Shown piece by piece: positions 9,282 through 17,119 of a stretch of 64,000 bases of DNA. A model generated the notes under the pieces. The model saw only the letters and a program-made list of their open reading frames with translations. It was not told where the DNA came from and did no database searches. The stretch is from an uncultured Microbacterium sp. (GTDB taxonomy: Bacteria; Actinomycetota; Actinomycetes; Actinomycetales; Microbacteriaceae), in assembly GCF_947632095.1 (NCBI RefSeq), contig NZ_CANROA010000001.1, positions 62,001-126,000 of the forward strand, given 5' to 3'. How positions within the stretch are numbered: position 1 is the first letter of the stretch; the number at the start of each line of letters is the position of its first letter. A program made the position numbers and the translations under genes.

Positions 9282-9911
9282 TCAGCGAGCCGCGTAGTAC
9301 TCGACGACGAGCTGCACTTCACAGGTCACGGGGACCTCAGCGCGCTTCGGGCCGCGCACGAGGCGGGCCTGGAGCTTGTCGAGCTCGACCTCGAGGTAGC
9401 CGGGAACGGGAGGCAGGACCTCGGCGTGACCGCCGGCTGCTGCGACCTGGAAGGGCTCGGTGCCCTCGCTCTTGGGCTTGACGTGGATGAGCTGACCCGG
9501 CTTCACGCGGAAGGACGGGCGGTCGACGAGCTGACCGTCGACCATGATGTGGCGGTGCACGACCATCTGACGGGCCTGTGCGGTGGTGCGGGCGAAGCCG
9601 GCACGCAGCACGAGCGCGTCGAGGCGCGTCTCGAGGATCTCGACCAGGTTCTCACCGGTCAGGCCATCGATGCGACGAGCCTCGTTGAAGGCGATGCGCA
9701 GCTGCTTCTCGCGGATGCCGTACTGCTCGCGCAGGCGCTGCTTCTCACGCAGACGGACGGCGTAGTCGCTGTCGGCCTTGCGCTTGGTGCGGCCGTGCTC
9801 GCCGGGAGCGTAGGGACGCTTCTCGAGGTAGCGGGCCGCCTTCGGGGTGAGGGCGATGCCGAGAGCACGGGACAGGCGGACCTTGCGGCGGTCCTGGGAC
9901 TTCGTAACCAC
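9282..9911 (-). CDS. rpsD: 30S ribosomal protein S4
   Basis: Primary 16S rRNA-binding protein that nucleates assembly of the 30S body. The 209 residues show the S4 signatures RLSRALGIALTPKAARYLEKRPY, the conserved YGIREKQLRIAF segment, and the S4 RNA-binding domain LETRLDALVLRAGFARTTAQARQMVVHRHIMVDGQ. The zinc-type cysteines of some S4 proteins are absent, so this is the zinc-free form. It stands alone between rarA and alaS, not in the rpoA operon. A 171-bp upstream region free of genes could hold its promoter and leader. Confidence 0.97.
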   Translation of the reverse strand: MVTKSQDRRKVRLSRALGIALTPKAARYLEKRPYAPGEHGRTKRKADSDYAVRLREKQRLREQYGIREKQLRIAFNEARRIDGLTGENLVEILETRLDALVLRAGFARTTAQARQMVVHRHIMVDGQLVDRPSFRVKPGQLIHVKPKSEGTEPFQVAAAGGHAEVLPPVPGYLEVELDKLQARLVRGPKRAEVPVTCEVQLVVEYYAAR

Positions 9912-10082
9912 GAAGTGTTCCTTCCGATGACGTGGACGTGACTTTCACGTCTCACGGACGTATCTCCGCGTTCTGCCCGAGGGCGCACGCCGGGGCGCCG
10001 TACGGGTGGGGTGTGAACGAGAAGATGCCCGAAAACTGAGTTTCGAGCCGCTCAATTCTAACAGATGGGTCGGATGCCGCGA

Positions 10083-11411
10083 TCAGCGATCGTCGAGGAT
10101 GCGACGGATGCGTTCGACGCGTGCTCCGATCTCCCGCTCGGCACCCAGATTCTTGGGTTCGTAATAGCGTCGGCCGACGAGCTCATCGGGCAGATACTGC
10201 TGCGGCACGATGCCATGGTCGGCATCGTGCGGATACACGTAGCCCTTGCCGTGGCCGAGGCGCTTGGCCCCGGGGTAATGCGCATCGCGCAGATGCGCCG
10301 GAACGCGCCCGAAAGCGCCCGCGCGCACATCGGCGATGGCGGCGTTTATCCCGTTGTAGGCCGCATTCGACTTCGCCGTCGTGGCGAGGTAGACCGTGGC
10401 CTCCGCGAGCGGGATCCGCCCCTCCGGCATGCCGATGAAGGCGACGGCGTCCGCCGCAGCGGTGGCGATGACGAGCCCCTGCGGGTCGGCGAGACCGATG
10501 TCCTCGGACGCCGAGATCACGAGGCGGCGGGCGATGAATCGGGGGTCCTCCCCCGCCTCGATCATGCGGGCCAGATAGTGCAGCGCAGCATCCGGGTCGG
10601 AACCGCGGATCGACTTGATGAACGCACTGATGACGTCGTAGTGCTCGTCCCCCTGGCGGTCGTACCTCAGAAGCGCGCGGTCCACCGCCTGCGCGACGTG
10701 CTCGTCGTTGATCCGGGCCGCGGGTTCGGCGCCGCTCGTCGAGACCGCTACGGCGGCGGCCGCCTCGAGGCCGGTCAGCGCTCGACGGCCATCGCCCGAG
10801 GCCAGCCGGACGAGCGCGGCGCGCGCGCTGTCGTCGATGGAGACCGAGCCGTTGAGACCGCGGGGGTCGTCGACGGCACGGTCGATGAGAAGCGCGATGT
10901 CGTCATCGGTCAACGGCTGGAGCGTGAGCAGCAGCGAGCGCGAGAGCAGCGGCGAGATCACGGAGAAGGACGGGTTCTCGGTGGTCGCGGCGATGAGGAT
11001 GACCCAGCCGTTCTCGACTCCGGGCAGCAGGGCGTCCTGCTGCGCCTTCGTGAAGCGGTGGATCTCATCGAGGAAGAGGATCGTCGTCTGCCCGTAGAGG
11101 TCGCGCTGCGTGATCGCCTCCTGCATCACCTCGCGCACGTCCTTCACCCCTGCCGTGATGGCCGAGAGCTCGACGAAGCGGCGCCCCGAGGAACGAGCGA
11201 TCGCCTGTGCGAGCGTGGTCTTGCCGGTGCCCGGCGGGCCCCAGAGGATGATCGAGACGGCCCCCGGCGATGATGCTTCGGGATCTGCGAGTGCGACGAT
11301 CGGCGATCCGGCGCGTAGGAGGTGCTGCTGCCCGGCCACCTCATCGAGCGAGGTCGGCCTCATGCGCACGGCGAGAGGCGTCTGGCCCGAGAGCAAGGGT
11401 GCGGACGTCAT
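10083..11411 (-). CDS. rarA: Replication-associated recombination protein A (AAA+ ATPase, RarA/MgsA)
   Basis: AAA+ ATPase of the clamp-loader clade that acts at stalled replication forks. The 442 residues open with MTSAPLLSGQTPLAVRMRP. Walker A is GPPGTGKTTLAQAIA (about 56-70), Walker B is ILFLDEIHRFTKAQQDALLP, and sensor 1 is LIAATTENPSFSV. The C-terminal tetramerisation domain has the family segments RFIARRLVISASEDIGLADP, MPEGRIPLAEATVYLA and PHDADHGIVPQQYLPDEL. The neighbouring rpsD/alaS order is typical of actinobacteria. Confidence 0.94.
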   Translation of the reverse strand: MTSAPLLSGQTPLAVRMRPTSLDEVAGQQHLLRAGSPIVALADPEASSPGAVSIILWGPPGTGKTTLAQAIARSSGRRFVELSAITAGVKDVREVMQEAITQRDLYGQTTILFLDEIHRFTKAQQDALLPGVENGWVILIAATTENPSFSVISPLLSRSLLLTLQPLTDDDIALLIDRAVDDPRGLNGSVSIDDSARAALVRLASGDGRRALTGLEAAAAVAVSTSGAEPAARINDEHVAQAVDRALLRYDRQGDEHYDVISAFIKSIRGSDPDAALHYLARMIEAGEDPRFIARRLVISASEDIGLADPQGLVIATAAADAVAFIGMPEGRIPLAEATVYLATTAKSNAAYNGINAAIADVRAGAFGRVPAHLRDAHYPGAKRLGHGKGYVYPHDADHGIVPQQYLPDELVGRRYYEPKNLGAEREIGARVERIRRILDDR

Positions 11412-11503
11412 CCCTCCAGGCTAGTCGCCGTGGCGGACATCGCGGCGGGGCGGCACCGGTAGGCTCGCATACGGCACCCTCCGGGTGCGCGAGGAGGATG
11501 ATC

Positions 11504-11788
11504 ATGGCAGCGCGCCGATCGAAGACCGCACGCACGCAGAACGAGCGTGCCCGCCGCTACGCCGCCCGAACGGCCTGGCACGAGCGCCAGATCAGTCGGC
11601 GCGTGCGCGACAACACGCTCGCGGGCATCGTCGCGGGCATCGTCATCCTGGGCGCCATCGCGAGCCAATCCGTTCATGCCGCTGTGACGGCACCGGCGCC
11701 GGAGACGACCCCCGCGCCCGGCGTGAGCGACACGCCACTGGAGAACCCGTTCATCGACCTGTTCACGACGGGCGCCTCCGCCGACTAG
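11504..11788 (+). CDS. Small basic single-span membrane protein, function unknown
   Basis: 94 residues: a strongly basic, cytoplasm-like N-terminus (MAARRSKTARTQNERARRYA), one membrane span (about 40-60, LAGIVAGIVILGAIASQSVH) and a Pro/Thr-rich acidic tail predicted outside. The second ATG (11504) is chosen because GAGGAGG at 11491-11497 is correctly spaced from it; the ATG at 11499 is too close. It is divergent from rarA with a 92-bp gap. I recognise no named family. Confidence 0.75.
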   Translation: MAARRSKTARTQNERARRYAARTAWHERQISRRVRDNTLAGIVAGIVILGAIASQSVHAAVTAPAPETTPAPGVSDTPLENPFIDLFTTGASAD

Positions 11789-11841
11789 GCTGAGTGACGT
11801 CCTTTCCCCCTCACGCGGACTGACCGCGCAAGGAGCACATC

Positions 11842-13197
11842 GTGTCTGCCACCGAGCCTTCGAAGCCGACCCCGCCCGTCCCCGCACCCCCGCGCGTGCC
11901 CATGCCCCCGAAGACTGCCGCTCCTGCGGCCGCCGCACCGGTGGCACCGGTCTCGCCCGTCGCGGCATCCGACTCCGCCGACTGGGGTCGTGTGACCGAA
12001 GACGGCACCGTCGAGGTCCGCGAGGGCGACGAGTACCGCGTCGTCGGGCAGTACCCCGACGGGACGCCGGATGAGGCGCTCGCCTATTACGTCCGCAAGT
12101 TCGACGACCTCGCCTTCAAGGTCCACACGCTCGAGCAGCGCCACCAGGCGGGCGGCGCTTCCGCCAGTGACCTCACGAACCAGGCCAAGCACCTGACCTC
12201 CGAGGTGACCGGCGCTGCCGCCGTCGGCGACCTCGCTTCGCTGCAGAAGCGCCTCGAAGCCCTCACCGCAGAGCTCGCGGAGGCCAGCGCCGCCGAATCG
12301 CGCGAGGCCAAGCGCCTCGTCGATGAGGCGATCGCCGAGCGCACCGTGCTCGTCGAGAAGATCGAGGCCATCGCCGCGCGCGACCTCTCCAAGGTTCAGT
12401 GGAAGCAGGTGACCGAGGAGGTCACCGCGCTCTTCGACGCCTGGCAGGCTCAGCAGCAGAGCGGACCGCGTCTGCCCAAGGGCATCTCGCAGCAGCTGTG
12501 GAAGCGATTCCGCGATGCACGATCGACGGTCGACAAGGCCCGTCGTGCGTTCTATGCAGAGCTCGACGAGACCCACAAGGCGTCGCGCGATCGCAAGAAC
12601 AAGCTCATCCAGCGGGCTGAGGCGCTCGCTCCGCAGGGCGTCGACGGCATCCCCGCTTACCGTGCTCTGCTTGACGAGTGGAAGGCTTCCGGACGCGCCG
12701 GCCGGAAGGCTGACGACGCGCTCTGGGCCCGCTTCAAGGCCGCCGGCGACGAGCTGTACGCCGCCCGTGCCGAGCAGTCCGCCGCCGAAGAGGCCGAGTC
12801 CGCGCCGAAGATCGAGGCTCGCACTGCGCTCCTCGAAGAGGCCAAGGCCGTCGCCGACGAGTCCGACATCAAGCAGGCCCGTGCACTGCTGACGCGAATC
12901 CAGCGTCAGTGGGACGAGGTCGGCCGCATCTTCCCGCGTGACAAGGAGCGTGCGCTCGACGACAAGCTGCGCACGATCGAGCAGGCGCTGAAGTCCCGCG
13001 AAGAGGTCGACTGGAAGCGCAACAACCCCGAGACCAAGGCCCGCGCCAACGACATGAGCCAGCAGCTCCTCGACGCGATCGAGAAGCTCGAGTCCGAGAA
13101 GGCAGCCGCCGAGGCGGCCGGTGACAAGAAGGCCGCTCAGCAGGCCGCCGAGTCGCTCGAGGCGCGTCGCGCCTGGCTCAAGGCCCTCGGAGCCTGA
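11842..13197 (+). CDS. DUF349 domain-containing protein
   Basis: 451 residues with a GTG start. After a Pro/Ala-rich linker (about 1-50) and a small segment DGTVEVREGDEYRVVGQYPDG, the rest is highly charged helical sequence with repeated tryptophan-containing units of about 70 residues (VQWKQVTEEVTALFDAWQ, YRALLDEWKASGR, IQRQWDEVGRIFPRDKERALDD), the DUF349 repeat pattern. The family is widespread in actinobacteria; its molecular function is not established. The C-terminus is coiled-coil-like (EKLESEKAAAEAAGDKKAAQQ). The upstream gap is only 53 bp. Confidence 0.88.
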   Translation: MSATEPSKPTPPVPAPPRVPMPPKTAAPAAAAPVAPVSPVAASDSADWGRVTEDGTVEVREGDEYRVVGQYPDGTPDEALAYYVRKFDDLAFKVHTLEQRHQAGGASASDLTNQAKHLTSEVTGAAAVGDLASLQKRLEALTAELAEASAAESREAKRLVDEAIAERTVLVEKIEAIAARDLSKVQWKQVTEEVTALFDAWQAQQQSGPRLPKGISQQLWKRFRDARSTVDKARRAFYAELDETHKASRDRKNKLIQRAEALAPQGVDGIPAYRALLDEWKASGRAGRKADDALWARFKAAGDELYAARAEQSAAEEAESAPKIEARTALLEEAKAVADESDIKQARALLTRIQRQWDEVGRIFPRDKERALDDKLRTIEQALKSREEVDWKRNNPETKARANDMSQQLLDAIEKLESEKAAAEAAGDKKAAQQAAESLEARRAWLKALGA

Positions 13198-13248
13198 CCT
13201 TATCCACAGCCGCCCCGGTGAGATCGGGAGGCACGGCACACTAGCAGT

Positions 13249-13812
13249 GTGAATCCGTGGCTCCTGCACCTCCCCGGGGCGTTGCTGTCCCCGGCCGAAC
13301 TGAGCGCCGCGCGCTTGGACGGTCTGCTGTTCGAAGTGGGCGATGCCTATATGCCGGCTGATCTGCCCGAGAACGAAGAGGCTCGGGCGCTATCGCTGCG
13401 GCCGCTGCTGGTTCCCGGTTATGGGTTGTGCGGTCCGACGGCGGCCTGGGTGCTCGGCGCCGGAGACACCGCTCCCCTGCGCCACCACCTGCAGAGGGTG
13501 ACGAAGCATCGTCCGCGGGTCGCGGGGTCCGCGTCCGTGGTCCTGCATGAGATGCAGGCTCCCGCAGAGGATCTGATCAGCATCGCCTCCCTGCCGGTGA
13601 CGAACTCGCTTCGCACGCTCTGCGATCTCGCGCTGTGGGCCGATCGCGATCCGAACTATGAGAAGTGGTTCCGACTCTTCGCCGAGTGCAGCACGGATCT
13701 GCTCGAGGGCGCGGTGGAACGGCTGCGCGCCCGAACCCGGATGCCGGGGAAACGGGCCGCCATCGCACGGCTCGAGGAGATCTCCTCGAGCCGTGCGATC
13801 AGGACGATGTAA
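13249..13812 (+). CDS. Unrecognised protein, weakly like AbiEi-type antitoxin proteins
   Basis: 187 residues with a GTG start. The middle and C-terminal part (GYGLCGPTAAWVLG, LHEMQAPAEDLISIASLPVTNSLRTLCDLAL) resembles the strand-helix 'VTSPLRTLLDLA' element found in actinobacterial proteins annotated as AbiEi-type antitoxins or DUF559-neighbour proteins, but no partner toxin gene adjoins it and the helix-turn-helix is unclear. The last residues (AIARLEEISSSRAIR) are encoded by a 38-bp perfect palindrome, and the 3' end overlaps the rel stop by 14 bp on the other strand. A DnaA-box-like sequence lies 41 bp upstream. Function unknown; coding status fairly likely. Confidence 0.65.
   Translation: MNPWLLHLPGALLSPAELSAARLDGLLFEVGDAYMPADLPENEEARALSLRPLLVPGYGLCGPTAAWVLGAGDTAPLRHHLQRVTKHRPRVAGSASVVLHEMQAPAEDLISIASLPVTNSLRTLCDLALWADRDPNYEKWFRLFAECSTDLLEGAVERLRARTRMPGKRAAIARLEEISSSRAIRTM
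13762..13799. terminator. 38-bp perfect palindrome at the convergent rel / unknown gene junction
   Basis: Nineteen base pairs either side of the centre at 13780/13781 pair without a mismatch (left arm ATCGCACGGCTCGAGGAGA). It abuts the rel stop codon and lies inside the last codons of the convergent gene. It can fold on either strand, so a bidirectional terminator is the simplest reading; no U-tract follows on either side. Confidence 0.6.
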
Positions 13813-16048
13813 CGCGGTAGACGTCGTAGACGGCTTCGATGCGTCGCACGGCGTTGAGCACACGGTCGAGGTGGACGGCATCGCCCATCTCGAAGACGAA
13901 TCGGCTGATGGCCAGACGCTCGTCGTTGGTGTGAACCGTCGCCGAGAGGATGTTGACATGGTGCTCGCTGAGAACCCGGGTGACATCCGAGAGCAGCCCC
14001 GAACGGTCGAGCGCCTCGACCTGGATCTGGACGCGGAATACGCTCTTGGTGGTGGGGGCCCAGGAGACCTCGACGAATCGCTGTTCCTCGCCGCTGAGAG
14101 CCTTGACGTTGACGCAATCCGCACGGTGCACGGACACGCCGCTTCCTCGGGTCACGAACCCGACGATCCCGTCTCCGGGAACGGGCGTGCAACATTTGGC
14201 GAGCTTGACGAGGATGTCGTCGGCTCCGCGGACGAGGATGCCGGAGTCGCTGCGGCGGGGCTGATGGATGCGAGTGTGTCCCGGTAGATCGATCGCACCG
14301 GTGGCCGTGTCATTCGCCGCGATGAGCGCGGTCACTTTCTCGAGCACGGATTGCGTCGAGACGTGGCCTTCGCCGACGGCCGCGTACAGGGCGGAGACGT
14401 CCTCATAGTGCAGTTGCTGGGCGACATCCGCGAAGGAGTCCTGGCTCATCAGCCGCTGCAGGGGCAGGTTCTGCCGGCGCATGGCGCGGGCGATGGATTC
14501 CTTGCCCTGCTCGATGGCCTCTTCGCGGCGCTCCTTCGTGAACCATCCGCGGATCTTGTTGCGCGCGCGGGTGCTCTTGACGAAGGTCAACCAGTCCTGG
14601 CTGGGGCCCGCGTCCGGATTCTTCGAGGTGAAGACCTCGATGACGTCGCCGCTCTTGACCTCCGTGTCGAGCGGGACGAGACGTCCGTTGACCTTCGCGC
14701 CCATCGTGCGGTTGCCGATCTCGGTGTGCACGGCGTAGGCGAAATCGACGGGCGTGCCGCCGGCGGGCAGGCCGATGACCCGTCCCTTCGGCGTGAAGAC
14801 GTAGACCTCTTTCGCGCCGATCTCGAAGCGCAAAGAGTCGAGGAACTCGCTCGGGTCGGCGGTCTCCGCCTGCCAATCGGAGATGTGCGCGAGCCACGTC
14901 ATGTCGGTGTCGGTCGGACCGCCGGCTGTCTTGCCGCCGTTCATCCGCTCCTTGTACATCCAGTGCGCTGCCACGCCGAACTCGGCCTGCTTGTGCATCT
15001 CGTGGGTGCGGATCTGAATCTCGACGGTGCGACCGCTCGGACCGATGACGGTCGTGTGAAGCGACTGGTAGAGGTTGAACTTCGGTGTCGCGATGTAGTC
15101 CTTGAAGCGCCCCGGCAGCGGTGTCCATCGAGCATGGATGGCCCCGAGAACCGCGTAGCAATCACGAACCGAGTTCACCAGAACGCGGATGCCGATGAGA
15201 TCGTAGATGTCATCGAACTCGCGTCCTCGGAGGACCATCTTCTGGTACACGGAGTAGAGCTGCTTGGGGCGCCCGCCGACCTTGCCGCGCAGGCGGAGAT
15301 CGTGGAGGTCTTCGTTGATCGATTCGATGACCTGCTTGAGGTACTTCTCGCGCTGCGGAGTGCGCTGCGCGATCAGACTGCTGATCTCCGCGTAGATCTT
15401 CGGATGCAGGACGGCGAAGGAGAGATCCTCCAGTTCGGACTTGACCGTCTGGATGCCGAGACGATTCGCGAGAGGCGCGTAGATCTCGAGCGTCTCGCGA
15501 GCCTTGCGCTCCGCCTTCTCGGGGGGCACGAAGCCCCAGGTGCGTGCATTGTGAAGGCGGTCTGCGAGCTTGATGAGGAGTACGCGGATGTCTTTGGACA
15601 TCGCGACGATCATCTTGCGGACGGTCTCGGCCTGGGCGCTCTCGCCGTATTTGACCTTGTCGAGCTTGGTGACGCCGTCGACGAGCATCGCGACCTCGTC
15701 GCCGAACGTATCGGTGAGCTCGGACAGGGCGTAGCCGGTGTCCTCCACGGTGTCGTGAAGCAGCGCCGCGGCGACGGCACGAGGGCCGAGTCCCATTTCG
15801 GCGAGGATCTGCGCGACGGCCAGGGGGTGCGTGATGTACGGCTCGCCGCTCTGACGCTTCTGCCCCTCGTGCTTCTCCTTGGCGACCGCGTAGGCGCGCT
15901 CGATGATCGCGAGGTCGCCCTTCGGATGATTAACCCGAACCGTGCGAATCAGATTGTCGAGATCGTTGATCCGGGGCGCGCGGGAGAAGATGCGGGGCAC
16001 GAGCCTTCTCAAGCTTGATCCCTGCGTCGACGAATTCGCATCCGCCAT
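13799..16048 (-). CDS. relA: Bifunctional (p)ppGpp synthetase/hydrolase (RelA/SpoT homologue)
   Basis: Makes and degrades the stringent-response alarmone from GTP/GDP and ATP. The 749 residues have the full long-RSH layout. The hydrolase HD domain (VAAALLHDTVEDTGYAL, intact HD) is followed by the synthetase domain (KFNLYQSLHTTVIGPSG, AHWMYKE), TGS (VYVFTPKGRVIGLPAGGTPVDFAYAVH), a zinc-finger/CC region with KCCTPVPGDGIVGFVTRGSGVSVHRADC, and a C-terminal ACT domain. The ATG at 16048 is preferred over the GTG one codon earlier because GGAGG lies 9 nt upstream. Both catalytic halves look intact, so it is probably the main RSH enzyme. It follows secF after a strong hairpin. Confidence 0.96.
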   Translation of the reverse strand: MADANSSTQGSSLRRLVPRIFSRAPRINDLDNLIRTVRVNHPKGDLAIIERAYAVAKEKHEGQKRQSGEPYITHPLAVAQILAEMGLGPRAVAAALLHDTVEDTGYALSELTDTFGDEVAMLVDGVTKLDKVKYGESAQAETVRKMIVAMSKDIRVLLIKLADRLHNARTWGFVPPEKAERKARETLEIYAPLANRLGIQTVKSELEDLSFAVLHPKIYAEISSLIAQRTPQREKYLKQVIESINEDLHDLRLRGKVGGRPKQLYSVYQKMVLRGREFDDIYDLIGIRVLVNSVRDCYAVLGAIHARWTPLPGRFKDYIATPKFNLYQSLHTTVIGPSGRTVEIQIRTHEMHKQAEFGVAAHWMYKERMNGGKTAGGPTDTDMTWLAHISDWQAETADPSEFLDSLRFEIGAKEVYVFTPKGRVIGLPAGGTPVDFAYAVHTEIGNRTMGAKVNGRLVPLDTEVKSGDVIEVFTSKNPDAGPSQDWLTFVKSTRARNKIRGWFTKERREEAIEQGKESIARAMRRQNLPLQRLMSQDSFADVAQQLHYEDVSALYAAVGEGHVSTQSVLEKVTALIAANDTATGAIDLPGHTRIHQPRRSDSGILVRGADDILVKLAKCCTPVPGDGIVGFVTRGSGVSVHRADCVNVKALSGEEQRFVEVSWAPTTKSVFRVQIQVEALDRSGLLSDVTRVLSEHHVNILSATVHTNDERLAISRFVFEMGDAVHLDRVLNAVRRIEAVYDVYRVTSS

Positions 16049-16080
16049 CACATCACACCTCCGGGTCAGGTCATCTTACG

Positions 16081-16112
16081 CTTCTGTCCGCCGGCGGGCC
16101 GGCGGACAGAAG
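16081..16112 (-). terminator. GC-rich hairpin between secF and rel
   Basis: Perfect 15-bp inverted repeat (CTTCTGTCCGCCGGC and complement) around a 2-nt centre, 18 bp past the secF stop. No clear U-run follows on the minus strand, so it may terminate partly or act as an attenuator or RNA-processing hairpin before rel. Confidence 0.6.
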
Positions 16113-16129
16113 TTATCAGGTGTCAGTTA

Positions 16130-17119
16130 TTAGGCGTCCGCGGCTGCGCGTTCGCGCAGCTCGAGCACCTTGGCATCGCGTTCGGTGATCTCGAACTCGT
16201 TCTCGCGGAACAGCGAGTACAGCGGTGCGGCGACGAACAGGGTCGAGTAGGTCGCGACGAGGATTCCGACGAAGATCGATAGCGAGATGTCGGTCAGGGT
16301 GTCGGCGCCGAGCCAGAACGCACCGATGAAGAGGATCGCGCCGACGGGCAGCGCCGCGACGATCGAGGTGTTGATGGAGCGGATCAGCGTCTGGTTCACT
16401 GCGAGGTTCACCGATTCACCGAACAGGCGGGAGGAATTCTCACCGTCCTCCGTCGTGTTCTCACGAATCTTGTCGAAGACGACCGTCGTGTCGTACAGCG
16501 AGTACGCGAGGATCGTCAGGAATCCGATCACCGCCGCCGGTGAGATCGAGAATCCGGCGAGGGCGTAGACACCGACCGTGATGACGAGCACGTCGAGGAG
16601 ACCGATGATCGCGGCGGCAGACATCTTCCAGGTGCGGAAGTAGATCGCGAGGATGAGGAAGGTCAGCGCGAGGAAGATCACCAGGCCCCAGAGGGACTGC
16701 TTGGTCACGTTCTCGCCCCACGCCGGTCCGATGAAGGATGCCGTGACCTCATCGGGGTCGACGTCGTAGGCTGCTGCGAGCGAACGTGCGACTGCCTGGG
16801 TCTCCTCCGAGGACATCTGGGAGGTCTGCACGCGGATGTCGCTGCCGCCGACGACGACGACCTTGGTCGTGGCGTCAGGCACGATCTCCTGCACGGCTTC
16901 GGACGCGAGTTCCTGGTCCGTGGAGGAGGGCGCCGTCACGGTGAACTGCGAGCCGCCGGTGAATTCGATGGAGAACTGCACGGGGCGGAAGAACGGCACC
17001 AGCACCGCCCCCAGCACCAGCGCGATCGCGATGATGAACCACAGGCGCCGCTTCGCGACGAAGGGGAAGGAGGTCTTTCCCGTGTAGAGGTTGTTGCCGA
17101 ACTCATTCATGGAGGCCAT
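16130..17119 (-). CDS. secF: Protein translocase subunit SecF
   Basis: Integral membrane partner of SecD that uses the proton motive force to help protein export through SecYEG. The 329 residues show the SecF start region (NLYTGKTSFPFVAKRRLWFIIAIALVLGAVL), the ribbon FTGGSQFTVTAPS in the first periplasmic domain, and five further membrane spans. These include the conserved segments AYSLYDTTVVFDKIRENT and NQTLIRSINTSIVAALPVGAI. The start codon forms a TGATG overlap with the secD stop, so SecD and SecF are coupled. Confidence 0.96.
   Translation of the reverse strand: MASMNEFGNNLYTGKTSFPFVAKRRLWFIIAIALVLGAVLVPFFRPVQFSIEFTGGSQFTVTAPSSTDQELASEAVQEIVPDATTKVVVVGGSDIRVQTSQMSSEETQAVARSLAAAYDVDPDEVTASFIGPAWGENVTKQSLWGLVIFLALTFLILAIYFRTWKMSAAAIIGLLDVLVITVGVYALAGFSISPAAVIGFLTILAYSLYDTTVVFDKIRENTTEDGENSSRLFGESVNLAVNQTLIRSINTSIVAALPVGAILFIGAFWLGADTLTDISLSIFVGILVATYSTLFVAAPLYSLFRENEFEITERDAKVLELRERAAADA

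Noticed and set aside
13200..13208. DnaA box as a replication origin
   Set aside because: Only one box; no dnaA/dnaN genes or AT-rich region nearby.
14351..16018. 555-codon open frame opposite rel
   Set aside because: Antisense shadow of the stringent-response gene; no ribosome binding site or domain.
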